Shown: piece after piece, positions 34,961 to 45,871 of the stretch | Numbering within the stretch: the stretch's first letter is position 1 | How the letters are laid out: each line of letters starts with the position of its first letter | Origin: Gnetum montanum | Taxonomy: Eukaryota; Streptophyta; Gnetopsida; Gnetales; Gnetaceae | Length of the DNA: 64,000 bases | NCBI GenBank assembly: GCA_015680685.1 | Contig: MNCI01020127.1 | Coordinates: forward strand, 208,762 to 272,761 | Reading direction: 5' to 3' | Position numbers and translations under genes: made by a program | The notes under the pieces: model-generated | Seen by the model: the letters and a program-made list of their open reading frames with translations, nothing else | Databases searched by the model: none | Told to the model about the DNA's origin: nothing

Positions 34961-35603
34961 CATTAACTACCTTCTATGCCTACTCCCCACCCATGCATGC
35001 CAGCAATATCCCATCATAGGAGCATCTGCACTGGGTGTCATCTCACACGAGCGTATATTGCCAGGCAGGGTTTTGGATTGCATCTCTCTGGGCAGATGTC
35101 AATCCACTTGAGGGTTTGCTGTGTTGCAGGTAGGCTTTAATGTTGGCGTACCACTCTTGGGTGTCCACAGCACTGAGAGAGGCCATGTGTTCCACCTAAG
35201 TGATAGGCCTAGTACATTCGACGATCGAGGTAGGCAAATTTGCAAATAAGTGTGGTGGGATATTTAGTGCTAGGGTGGCTAAGGTGTCATATACGGTGTT
35301 TTCATTGTGTGGCACATGTTGCATATCCGCAGTTCTGAATTATTTGAGCAAGCTTTTTGCTAGGTCGTAGTAGGGTTGTAGGTGTGTAGCTTTGTAAGCG
35401 TAAACCCTGGTGATTTGATTCACAACTAGTTGTGAATTTCCACAAATCACCAGGTGTTTTATTCGTAATGTTTGGGTGGCTAAGAGGCCTCTAAGTAGCC
35501 CCTCATACTATGCCATGTTGTTCGTGTAGGGGAATGCAAAATAATAAGAAAACTGGTGCATTTACCTAGAGGGGAACATAATGATAGTAGTTGCACTACC
35601 TCC

Positions 35604-36098
35604 TCACGTCGAGGCACCATCGAAGTGCAAGGTAGCTTCGAGATGCGATGGGATGGTGTTGATAGTGCTAATGTGCTCGTCTAGGAATTTGGGGTCTATG
35701 GTTGCTTGGTTATCAACGAGTAAGGCCGTAAGTTGCATCGCTATGGCTTGACCCTTCATCAATGACTGGCTTACATAGTGTAAATCAAATTCCACGGTTA
35801 TTGCTTTCCATTGGGCTATCCTGCTACTTCCATACAGGTTTTTGGTGATAGCTCGAAGTATATTATTTTTGCAAATAATGTTGATTATACTGCAAAATAG
35901 GTAATGCCTCTACCTTTTTAGCACAAACACTACGGTAAGGTAATTCCTCTCTACTTTGTTGTATTTTGCCTCATGCGCTATTAATGCGTGACTGAGATAA
36001 TACACTAGTATCTCAAATCCATCATCTCGTTTTTGACATAGAAGTGCTACGATAGATGTGTCAGAGGTGGCAAGGTAGATGAAGAAAGGCTTATCCCT
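35604..36098 (-). pseudogene. pol (RNH): RNase H region(s) of the Tat-like element
   Basis: The first part (about 35800-36098) shows VYYLSHAL..HEAKYNKVE and LRHYL-like sequence of the RT-linked RNase H. The second part (35604-35795) has EFDLHYVSQSLMKGQAIA followed by LHFDGAST, the start of the second RNase H typical of the Tat lineage. It would remove the RNA strand after cDNA synthesis. Stops occur between the parts, and sequence to about 34960 is more decayed. Confidence 0.7.
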
Positions 36099-37340
36099 TT
36101 ATGGTGGGTGCACAGTTGGGAGGTGTGAAAGTTTTTTCTTTAGGTTGTCGAAGGCTTGTTGACACTGAGTTGTCAATTTGAAGTTAACCCCTTTTTTTAG
36201 AAGATGTTGCATGGGGTGTAACTTGTCAGTTAACTTTTCTATAAACCTTTGAATGAATTGTACCCTACCTTGCAAGCTGCACAATTCCTTAAGGTTCGTA
36301 GGAGGTGCTAGGTTGATGATGGCTTTAACTTTTTCGGGGTCCACACGTAACCTGGCCTCCAATACTACAAACCCTAACATGTGTTTGATTTTTACCCCAA
36401 AGACACACTTCTTAGGATTGAGGTGCAAATCATGCATTTGACAACACTTGAGGACTACCCCTAGATTGCGTGGGTGATTAGCGGCCTCTTTGGACTTGAC
36501 CGCTATATCATCTATGTAGTCATTTAGCGTTTCTAGGATGTAGTCACTAAAGATGTAGGTCATGGCTCGCTGGTAGGTTGCTCTGGCATTCTTGAGTCCA
36601 AAAGGCATCATGATGTAACAAAAGGTACCCCATGGGGTCATGAAGGTTGTTGTTAGCTGATGCTCTAGGTTAATGTAGATTTGGTTGTAGTCGGAGAAAC
36701 CATCCATGAAGGATAACAGAGCATGACCAGCCGTAGTATCGATGAGTTGATCAATGCTCGGAAGCAGGAAATCGTCCTTGATTATTTCTTTATTCAGATC
36801 CCAAAAGTCTATACAGATCCATATTCCTCCGATTTTCTTAGAAACCACAATGATGTTGGACACCCATTCCGAAAAATCAACTGCACAGATGAAACTAGCT
36901 TGGTATAGCTTGGTGATTTCATCCCTTACGGCTAGTGCAATTTCTGGCTTAACCTTGCGGGCCTTCTACTTGACTGCCTTCATGCGAGGGTCTAAGATAA
37001 TGTTGTGTTGTATAAGCCTTGGATCTAAACCCAACATGTTGCTGTATGACCATGCGAAGACTTTAATGTTATCTTGCAGAATTTTGGCTACATCTTTGTG
37101 TTTCTGTACATCTAAGAGGGAACTAAGTTTTAACATTTTTACTTCCCCCTTCGATGTGGTCATAGGCGTCTTGATGAGAGGGTCCTTAGTTAAATCCCCA
37201 ACCTCTAAATCTAGAGTTCAGACCAGATACTTGGGCTAGTCTGGGAATGTTTCTAAGGACAGTATGGTGCTAGTTGTGGTTGACTCCCAGTCGATCAGGT
37301 CTGGGTTCAATTGTCTTGCGAGCTTGCCATGTGGACCTGC
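36099..37340 (-). pseudogene. pol (RT): Reverse transcriptase of the Tat-like element
   Basis: The frame is open for 254 codons at 36099-36863, with SNIIVVSKK, DFWDLNKEIIKDDF, SFMDGFSDYNQI, TPWGTFCYIMMPFGLKNA and intact catalytic YIDD (36518-36507). LGFVV and LQGRVQFIQRFIEKL follow in the thumb region. Upstream (36966-37163 and beyond) lie VFAWSYSNMLGLDP and PEIALAVRDEI. This is the best-preserved pol segment in the window. An acceptor-like TTTAGTCTTAGCAG (minus, about 37338) stands at its start, as expected if RT is joined to protease by splicing. Confidence 0.85.
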
Positions 37341-37497
37341 TAAGACTAAAGGTGCAAAGAGATCAAGATAGATTTCCATTCAACTTGCCAGAATAAAATG
37401 AAAGTCTATTTAGGAGGTACCTATTCGCAGTAATTGTGTACAATGGAAAAAATTGCACGACAGTAATAATTTGTAATTGGTAAAGTGTGAGACAATG

Positions 37498-37992
37498 ATT
37501 CAAACTCGCTAGTTTGAAGTTATGGCGGATTGCTAAGATGTGAAGATGCAAAACCACTATAAATGCAATGTGCAAATGCAAAACTACCAATGTGCAAATG
37601 CGAAGCTGCTAGTTTAGTGTCATTTTGGATTGCTCAGAAGTTAAATGCAAAACTACTAGTATGCAATATAGAAAATTTCTGGTGTAAAAACATAAAACCA
37701 CTAAAAATGTGAAACTGCTAGTTTAGTGTCGTTGCAGACTGCAAATGTGTGTAAGATTTAGATTGCTAGTTTAGGGTCCTTTTGGACCGCTAAAGTTGAA
37801 GCTACGCCAAGATTGCTAGTTTAAGGTCTTTCCAGACCGGCATAATCGTAGCTACGCAAAGATTGCTAATTTAAGGTCTTTCCAGACCGGCATAATCGCA
37901 GCTATGCTAGGATTGCTAGTTTAAGGTCTTTCCGGACTGGCATAATCACAGCTATGCTAAGATTGCTAGTTTAAGGTCTTTCCAGACTGGTA
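37498..37992. repeat. Hairpin array 2, between RT and the antisense gene
   Basis: The last five copies of GCTAGTTTAAGGTC start at exactly 50-bp steps (37765, 37815, 37865, 37915, 37965). Stems include GGTCC/GGACC, GGTCT/AGACC and wobble forms GGTCT/GGACT. Looser copies occur at about 37508, 37609 and 37708 (GTC/GAC). It lies just upstream of the promoter of the opposite-strand gene. Confidence 0.8.
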
Positions 37993-38189
37993 ACTGAAAA
38001 TATATATTTTTTATGCTCTTTGTTAAAGCAAACGGTTAGCTCGAGGCATGCCAAGATCTTTCGCCTAGATCTGCTTGTATTAATTGCCAACAGTGCTACG
38101 GTGTCATGGTGAGCATGCTACGCTACACAGTATACCCCACATTAAATGGAGAGAGAGAAAGGAAAATTTTCCTTTTCTACCATTATGGC

Positions 38190-38197
38190 TATAAATA
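38190..38197 (+). promoter_or_regulatory. TATA box of the antisense gene
   Basis: GCTATAAATAGGG on the plus strand, opposite in direction to gag-pol. A start site would fall near 38220-38228, about 125 bp ahead of the ATG at 38351. Confidence 0.6.
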
Positions 38198-39653
38198 GGG
38201 ATTAAGCCTTGGTAAACTCATCATCTTCACCGTAACAGCACATAGCCCACATTCAGAACACAAAGCAATTGTGGAGTGCAGGACGATTGTGCTAATAGAG
38301 AGCAAGACGATTTTTTGCATAGCAATGAGGAAGAGTCGACAAGTAGAACGATGGCTCTAAAGACAGAACACACACACTTGGCACTTGTGAAGGTTGATGA
38401 GGTGAAGGAATCCCTAGGGCATGTGACATAGGCATGCATTGCGGTGCGGGAGGAGACGTCGTTGACCCGATAGGCCACTATGGTTCCTCTATTTCCTGGT
38501 GCTTTTGTTATCATTTTTTTCTCCTACCCCTATTTCTATGGCTTTGTTTTGGATGTCTATATTTCTTGTCATTGCATTGTCATTACATCGTCGTTGTTTT
38601 TGTTTAGGCTACGACGGATGCACAAACGCTGCGCTATTGTTGCATGCAAGGTCACCTAAACTGCCACCGCTGTGACTGTCATAACCGTAGAGGTTTGGAT
38701 GGTTTAAGCTACTTGGCTTTTGCTTGGCATAGCGTAGAACCCCCAGGAATGTTTGGCCATGTGTGATGTGATAGTGTGACATGTGTTTTTTCAGGGTGTA
38801 GTGCTAATCGTTCTACTAGGGCTAATCGCTCTGTTGCTACGTTAGGTTATTCTTCCTACACTATTGCTTTGACGTTTTTTCTATGCTATGTATAGGAAGA
38901 GGGTTATGTTACGCTATATGTTAAAATGCTAGATTTTGTTACATTACATGTGTGTTACACATGAATGTGATGCTAACGTTTGCTATTGTTTTGTGCAGGA
39001 TAGTGCTCAGGCCAATTCTAGTTGTTATGGACATTACAGGGGTCCTGTGCTGCTTGAATAAACCTGTGGCCAATGTTTCCCCTTCTCATGCACGTGTGGG
39101 AGATCGGGTGGTCTAGTTTAGGATAGGAGAACAAAATTTTCTACAATTCCTCCTCCAACGTTTCAGTGTGATTGTTTGGTCACACTTAGAGGAGGAGGTA
39201 GTGGCCATCATACTAGAAACCCTATTGCCTAGGGAAACCCAGGGCATTCTGAGGTATTTTAGAGATGGGGTAGTTAGTAGTAGGCAGGGAGACATCTGGC
39301 CTGCATCCCCAAGGTTTGAGGCATTTGGTTCGAATCTGGGAGATGCCTGAGTACAGCTGCTACCATCTTTACAACACATTGTTTGTTGCACATCATATGG
39401 GAACGTGCTTCCAAAACCCACAGGGAATCATCTACTATGCTAGAGGGTGAGTTCGACAATGCGTATGCTTTGTCATAGCCCATTTCGGTCATTGCTAACT
39501 CGTTTAATTGCATGATAGAAACTAATTCTAAAGTTGCAAGACCACCTCTAATCTGTGTGAAATCATAAGCCAAGACCCCTGATAAGTTTACATTTATGTA
39601 GGGGGTCGTTGACGACATGGTCAGTCGTCTTCAGTAGATCGACCCTGACATGG

Positions 39654-39755
39654 GTAAGTAGTAGTGTTAGATGCTCTCATGTTGCTATGCTAGAGTTTTG
39701 AATTCGTTAACCTTACTACACTAATGTGACTGATATGATCTTTATGTTGTGACAG
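39654..39755 (+). other. Intron of the antisense gene (102 bp)
   Basis: The donor GTAAGT follows GACATGG; the acceptor is TTGTGACAG before CCTCTCG. Removal keeps the reading frame. Length is typical of plant introns. Confidence 0.6.
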
Positions 39756-40576
39756 CCTCTCGACTCAAATGGGACTTGACACTGCCTTTGAAGGTTGATG
39801 TCATGCCTACATTCTCACCCGAAGTGACCGAGGTGCCTCGTCACACATACGACGAGGTTAGCAAATGTGCTTTGAACTCAGCCTGCTCCTTGTGGGAGTA
39901 CAAGCATGTCAACGAAGACCTATGGAAATGGGTCTAAAAGGTTGAGAGAGAGAAGGCTGAGCTGAGTGCCGAGGTGGAAGACCTCAAGTTGAGGAATGAA
40001 TTCCTCATAGCCCGTGATACCAATAACGAGGACTAGTGCACGACTATGGTAGATGATGCTAGATTTTGGATAGTCGTGCATCAGAACAATGAGGCCACTT
40101 GCAAAATAAGAGAACAGTGAATGCAAATGGACTTGCTGGTCTAGAAATGTTAGGATTTGAAGGATTTTAGTGCCAGGGTTTACGAATGGAGGCAGTCCCA
40201 GAAGAACCATAAACATATGTATAAACTAGAATGTGCCTCCTATCATAAATTGTATAGGGACGCTTCTGTAGAAGTGTTTACCTATGAGGCATTTGTAGAT
40301 GCCATTGGCATTTTTGAAGCCTATGACAAGTTCAAAAAGTAGGTAAAGGTTACAGAATCTCCTAAATGGGAAGTGAACCTTCCCACAGGTGAGACCGCAA
40401 CCGCCTCCTTTTCTCCAGGATCGTCGAGATGGACGACCGCCAAAAAGGAGAAGGCTGCAGCAGACGTTGAACCTAGCATTAGATGTTGGGTGGACATCAT
40501 AGAAGAGGAGGTTTGGTGCTGCCTTGGGCTCGGTCTAGATCAGATACTCTTCGAGAGGAACGTAGGTCCTTCTCAG

Positions 40577-40664
40577 GTTAATCGCTTTCTACTATGTTAA
40601 TGCTTGTGCTCTATTGCAACTTGCGTGTGTTGCCCTAACTGACTTCTTCATTCCTACGCTGCAG
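40577..40664 (+). other. Last intron of the antisense gene (88 bp)
   Basis: The donor is CTCAG then GTTAAT. The acceptor TACGCTGCAG follows a pyrimidine-rich stretch. Removal keeps the frame into the acidic C-terminus. Confidence 0.55.
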
Positions 40665-40856
40665 GTTCCAAATGAGGGTGCAAGGCCCATAGAAGGAAAG
40701 AATGAAGGGGCAGTAGAGGAAAATGCAATGGAAGGTGATACAGAAGTGGATGACGAAGATGATGTGGGCAGAGACAACCCATGATAGCATAGGATTTTTT
40801 TTGAATTTTTTTTTTGCAAAATTTTTGCAAACATTGTCTAAGAGACAAAAATTTTG

Positions 40857-40862
40857 AATAAA
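40857..40862 (+). terminator. Polyadenylation signal of the antisense gene
   Basis: AATAAA on the plus strand, 73 bp after the stop codon, preceded by a T-rich tract (40796-40830). Confidence 0.5.
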
Positions 40863-40933
40863 GAGATGAATTGATTCCATGCTAACTTATGCATTGTGTA
40901 CATGTTGAATGTCATGGTAAACTTTCACTCCTT

Positions 40934-41318
40934 TGTGCTAGTTTTAGGTCATTTCAGGCCCTTGCTAGTTTTAGGCCATTTCGGGCCATTGCTAGCTTTA
41001 GGCCATTTCGGGCCCTGACTTAACATAGTTTAAGGCCGTTTTAGGCCATTGCTAGCTTTAGGCCATTCGGGCCCTGACTTAACATAGTTTAAGGCCGTTT
41101 TAGGCCATTGCTAGTTTTAGGCCATTTTGGGCCCTAGCTTAACATAGTTTTAGGTTGTTTCAGGCCATTGCTAGTTTTAGGCTATTTTAGGCCTAGCTTA
41201 ACATAGTTTTAGGCCGTTTTGGGTCATGGCTAGTTTTAGGCCATTTTGAGCCCTGGCTTAACATAGTTTTAGGCTGTTTCAGGCCATTGCTAGTTTTAGG
41301 CCATTTCGAGCCCTGGTG
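40934..41318. repeat. Hairpin array 3, between the antisense gene and protease
   Basis: Pairs of hairpins repeat about every 60-62 bp: GCTAGTTTTAGGCCATTTCGGGCC, then AACATAGTTTTAGGCCGTTTTAGGCC, for about 13 stems. Arms are GGCC/GGCC or wobble-compatible variants such as GGTC/GGCC, GGCT/GGCC, GGTT/GGCC and GGCC/GGTC. A few copies lose the last pair. The box GCTAGTTTTAGG is the one seen in arrays 1 and 2. Confidence 0.8.
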
Positions 41319-41437
41319 TGTTGAAGGGTGATATGCTAATGATTTGGAAAATGGTTAATTAGCAACTAGCGTAGATGCAAAATAGAAGGATGACAAATGT
41401 GCAAGGGTGGGTAGCTGGGCAAGAAGCAGTGGGGTTT

Positions 41438-42241
41438 CTACGCTATGCGTAGCTGCTTCTTGACCCATTGCGGGTTGAGCGAGACATAAGGCCGAGACAC
41501 TTTGCTAGGGCCCTCATCTACATCATTGCCCCCCACTTGGAAGGGCAACTCAGCCCACACGCTCTCGTTTTGGGGACCAACTTGCTGAGCCAATTCCTCT
41601 ACCAGATGGCTAGTGTGTGCTGAGACAGGTGCTTCATTCTCAAGGGTTATAACCTCTGAGCCATATTCCATGTCTACATTGTTGATTGCTTGTGTTGCTA
41701 CCTCATCACCATGGATCACCACCTCCCTGCCTGCGTATGGTAGATGGATCTCTTGGTGTATGGGTGAGGAGACAATCGTAAGCTATGCTAACCATGACCT
41801 CCCTAGGATCAGGTTAAACCTGGACATCTCCTCAACCACGATGAACGTTATGTTTGTGGGGAACTGGTCCCCTACCACGAAGTCTATGTGGATTGTGCCC
41901 TTCACCAGGATGTGTGCCACGTTGAACAACTTCAGGTATGACATGGTTGTGGGTTTGATCTGGTCAACCAATCCATACTTTTCCATAATAGGGAAGGGGA
42001 TGACATTTGTGGCAGCCCCATCATGAATGTGTACCCTTCGGATCTGGTGTTGGCTGACCTGAATTGTGATGAATAAGGGTGCTGTAGTCACTTGGCCACT
42101 TTTGGGATCTTCCCTAATGGAGTCATCGCAAAAAGTGAGTTGAGACGGTTCTGGCTCTGCAGGCACGGAGGGAAGCATGACTGAGTGGATTGCTTCCTCT
42201 TCCGCTGGCATGCCTTCATTGACTGGAATCGTCATCAACAT
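41438..42241 (-). pseudogene. pol (PR): Aspartic protease of the Tat-like element
   Basis: The frame at 41783-42241 has an active-site region HIHDGAATNVI (DGA where DTG, DSG or DGG is usual), FPIMEKYGL, and the second conserved strand FNLILGRSWLA. An in-frame stop follows, then a further open segment (41438-41722) ending QWVKKQLRIA, probably the linker that would join RT. It cleaves the Gag-Pol polyprotein. It is directly followed by hairpin array 3 and the opposite-strand gene instead of RT. Confidence 0.75.
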
Positions 42242-42366
42242 GCGGATGAGGCCTCACGATGTGGTACGGATGTCATGATTAGGTCATACAAGCTGAATGT
42301 AGTGTTCTTTTGCTTTAGAGCTTATTTGACCTAAGAGAGGGCATCCAAAAGGTCTTGACCATCCCC

Positions 42367-45262
42367 CTATTTACCACCTTTTCTCTCTTCTATTTGTTCC
42401 AAGAGACGAATTTCCCGAGGAGGGGTGGTTTCGTATATGGGTTCAGACCTTTCTTGGTAGGGCGATGTGGATTGTGTGGTTGTATCAATGTCCCTCTTTG
42501 GTGACGATGACATAGATGTAGGGGAAGAAGACGTAGGCTTGGAAGTACCTGGGACAGTACTTCTTTTTGACATCTCACCTACGAAACACACTTTTCATTT
42601 TTAGGATGAGAAGGTTGTTCAGTTATCTTGTGCGGGGCGAGGGTTGTTGAAGGAGTTGGCCCCCTAATGACAAACAGAGCTAAAGGTGTTAATGGGCAGG
42701 GTGGCGTGGTTTTGCTAGTAGGTGGTGTGGGGATGGATGCTTGGGGAGGAACCCTCAGGACAAATGGTTGCTGCGGGCTTTGGCCAACCACTGGCGGTGC
42801 TGGTGCATTATGTTGAGGCACATAGACCACGAATGGTTGTTGGGGTGACATAGGATCACTATCAATACTGATGGCGTTGATGACATAACCAGCATTGTTG
42901 GCATTGAGGGGGTCCATGTAGACGTGTAGGGATTGATTTTTGGGATGTACTGGATTGCTTTCATCCAACACTAGTTTTCCTTGATCAATTAACCTTTGGA
43001 TGTCATCCTGCAATGCGAGATAGTAATCTGTATTATGACCACATTGTTGATGGTAGTTACAAAATCGATCCAGCCTCAAGCCTTTAGGAACTCGAGGCTG
43101 ATTGGGCAAGACCAAAGAGGGGGTCCTAAGGAGCTCGCAATAGTGCTGGTGCTTCCTAACTCCCTCCTCTGACATCTGCTTATGTTGAATGTACCCCACT
43201 ACCAATAGCTGCTTCAAAAGCTTTGAAGGCCTGAGAGGAAGCAGGGTATACTTGGAGTGATTTTTACGCTCAAAGTTCGGTTTGGGTTGTACAGATGTCT
43301 AGGGCACGGGTATGGTAGGTTGCGATGCATGGATCTACTTGGGCATAGGATTAGCTGCCAGTGCAGTCGGTTTCTTGTCATTCTTCTTACCGTTGTTATT
43401 AGGTTTAGGTTTGTCTTCGATCGCCACAATGGCCACTGTGGCTATTGGAGCCTTACCCTTGTCCTTCTTTGTGAAAGTGTTTTTGTAAGAAACGTAGGCC
43501 AGGTCTTTGTCACCTTGGCTGCATCTTGTATGCTCTTAGTCTGAGCGAAGGCCTGACTAAGAGTGTGAGGAGTGAGGTAGTATAGTTTAGACTTGATGAA
43601 GTCATTCACTACGCCCTTAAAGACGGCCAGTAAGTGGGCCTTCGCGATGGGCTCGTGGATTTCATTAAGGGTTGCACTCCAGCACTAGATGAACTTTTGG
43701 ATCGGCTCCAGAGGATCCTGATTCATGCTCATCAACTAATCTAGCATGATTTCTAGCTTTAAGTTGTACTTGAAACATGTCACGAACTAGGTTAGAAGCT
43801 CCTCTAGGGTTGAAATGGATGAGCGTGGCAGTGCGCGATACCAATCGAAAGCTTTCCTGGCTAGGGACATAGCAAATACACGGATAATCGTGTGCGGCTA
43901 TTATTGCAACAGAAGGGATTCAGACCTAAAGGTAACAAGATGTGCATTGGGATCTCCCTCCCTGTTATATTTCATGAAGTGTGGAGGGCACATCCCTAGG
44001 TTTAGCATCAATGCGGGATTGTAGGGCTGATGGGGTTTCCTAGTAAAAGTCCATGACTTGTACCATGTCAAAATCGATAGCCTTGAGGATTTTTATTTCA
44101 TCAGTGAGGGTCTAGATGAGCTGGAATGTTGGTCTAGACCCTGAGATGATGTGGATGACTAGGGAATTGTTGAGGCAGCTCCCATTTATGGGGTGGTAAG
44201 GGTAGCAGTGTGACCCATCGATAGTACCGTCGAGGTGGCCCTTGTGAAGGGTGCTCCTTGCACTGTCCACCACCTAATAGGTGGTGCCGTTGAGACAGTG
44301 ACCATGGGTTGTGCCATGGAATGGGAAACTTATGTGTGAAGTGGAAAAGACCATATTCCCACGCTAGGTTATATTACCTGTGGGGTTTGGTAGGCCCAGT
44401 GGGAAATGTGGTGAGACATCTGTGACAATAGGGTAGCAGGGGGAATAGAGAATGGAGTCCACCACATTGACAGGCCTGGGCCTACCGCTGAAGGTGGGAC
44501 AGATGTGAATGTGGAAATGGAAGCGAAAGCTATATATGGTTGTGAAGTTGGTACAGTGAGCACATGTGCCAGGGTAGCCATGATTAGCGTATGATGTACT
44601 ATAGGGATAGATTGATGAACGATTTACAAAGGAATAGTGGCTACAAATGAAATAGGTGAAACATGCGAGAAAGGGCATTGAAACGCCATGGGGTTGATGT
44701 GGCTACCCATAGAAGACATAATCACAGGTTGTAGAAGCATAGGGATGATTACAAAGGGAGCAGTGATAGAAAATAGGTTAGTCCAGAAGGACTAGGTAGG
44801 AGGGACAGTAGTAGGGTTAGTTTGACCTTCCCCATCAGATTGGGAATTGAGTTTCTCTTGTTTGTCTTGGAAGGCATCCTCATGGTTAGATGCCATGTCT
44901 TGTTGCTCCCTAAGTCTAACCAACTAGATCATCTAGTCTAGAAGCCATTGGTTTGCCTCTGTCAAAGGGATGGAAGCATCAGGAGTGGGAACAAATTCCT
45001 TCTCATCGTAGTAAGCGAGCTTGAAGCTACATTTATCTTCGAGTTCGTGCACATCCAAGGGCAGATTTGCTTGCACCTTTGTACCGATAAAGTTATAGCG
45101 TTCATGCTGCTAGGCCAAGCCCTCAGGTCCTTGATTTTGAATCCTGAGGGATTGATGTGTTTCCTGCATTAGGTTCAGCTATTGTTTGGCACTAGTGGTG
45201 CCTTGAACTGTGATGGGAACCTCAACATTAAAGGTGTTAGCAACGGTGCTTGAGGAAGCCAT
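42367..45262 (-). pseudogene. gag: Gag of the Tat-like element
   Basis: The start ATG at 45262-45260 reads MASSSTVANTFNVEVP and soon meets a stop. The core Gag domain (about 43590-43990) shows KYNREGDPNAHLVTF, then MSLARKAFDWYRALP and ISTLEELLT. A zinc-knuckle remnant with FCNYHQQCGHNTDYY and LQDDIQRLIDQGKL lies in 42579-43217; the last Cys of the usual C..H...GH....C is Tyr. A Pro-rich tail (42579-42760) and a Ser/Thr-rich segment (42367-42591) follow. It would coat and package element RNA. Frame is broken several times. Confidence 0.75.
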
Positions 45263-45361
45263 TGTTAAGCTAAATAGTTTTGTAAATGGAAAAAAGCAAA
45301 GAAATTGGATAGCTAAACAGTTTTGCGAATCAGAAAAGCAAAGAAATTGGAAAGTAATCAA

Positions 45362-45865
45362 AAAGGCTTTATGTCTCGTAGGGTTCCCGAGGAACCGTTG
45401 AAGCGATTGGCCTGTACCACATGACGCGTAAATAACCATAGATGGGTATCAAGTTTACGCTAATTTGTATCAGGGTGTAGAAGGTGAATAAGAAAAGAAA
45501 AAAAATTGAAAAATAATAAAAAAGGCTTTATGTCTTGTAGGGTTCCCGAGGAACCGTCGAAGCAACTGGCCTGTATCACACAATGCATAAACAACTTCAA
45601 AAGGGTGTCATGTTTACACTAGTGCGCAAAAGGGTATAGAACACATGCAAGACTACCGTAAGACAGGAAAGTCAATTGGCGATCAGAGGTTTTATGTCTT
45701 GTAGGATTCTCAAGGAACTATCGAGGTGACTGATCTACATCGCACGATGCGTAAACAACCATAGATAGGTATCAAGTTTACGCTAATGCGTATCAGGGTG
45801 CAGAAGGCTTACAGGACTACCATGACACATGGAAAGGGCACCAAAAGGCCCTCCTTCTAGCACCA
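45362..45865 (-). repeat. 5' leader tandem repeat, three copies of about 160 bp
   Basis: Copies begin at about 45364, 45524 and 45688 on the plus strand with AGGCTTTATGTCTYGTAGGG, each followed by CGAGGAACCG, TACGCTAAT-like and TATCAGGGTGTAGAAGG-like segments. They lie between primer site and gag, where packaging signals usually are. Confidence 0.7.
45848..45865 (-). other. Primer-binding site of the Tat-like element
   Basis: On the minus strand it reads TGGTGCTAGAAGGAGGGC, six bases inside the LTR end at 45872. It differs from the tRNA-Asp site of the Athila family. I cannot name the tRNA with certainty. Confidence 0.6.
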
Positions 45866-45871
45866 GAAAAC

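Larger units (their letters stand above)
38351..40784 (+). pseudogene. Intron-containing antisense gene between protease and RT, unknown product
   Basis: It runs opposite to gag-pol. The likely start at 38351 reads MALKTEHTHLALVKVDEVKE. Splice-like sites: acceptors TTTTTGTTTAG (about 38609), TTTTTTCAG (about 38796) and TTTTGTGCAG (about 38999); an intron 39654-39755 (GTAAGT...GTGACAG) that keeps frame (DPDM then ASRLKW); and an intron 40577-40664 (GTTAAT...GCTGCAG) that joins NVGPSQ to VPNEGA. The exon after 39000 reads ILVVMDITGVLCCL and FLQFLLQRFSVIVWSHLEEE. Later exons are Glu/Lys-rich, probably coiled-coil, then acidic (EVDDEDDVG) to a stop at 40782-40784. Several in-frame TAG/TGA and at least two shifts. 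I recognise no family. Antisense ORFs are known in some Tat elements, usually after pol. Confidence 0.6.

Noticed and set aside
36754-37239. Plus-strand 161-codon frame
   Set aside because: It is antisense to the Tat-like RT, whose minus-strand motifs are clear. It is a shadow frame.
41438-41722. Separate gene after protease
   Set aside because: It is in the same orientation directly after the protease stop and is best read as the protease-RT linker.
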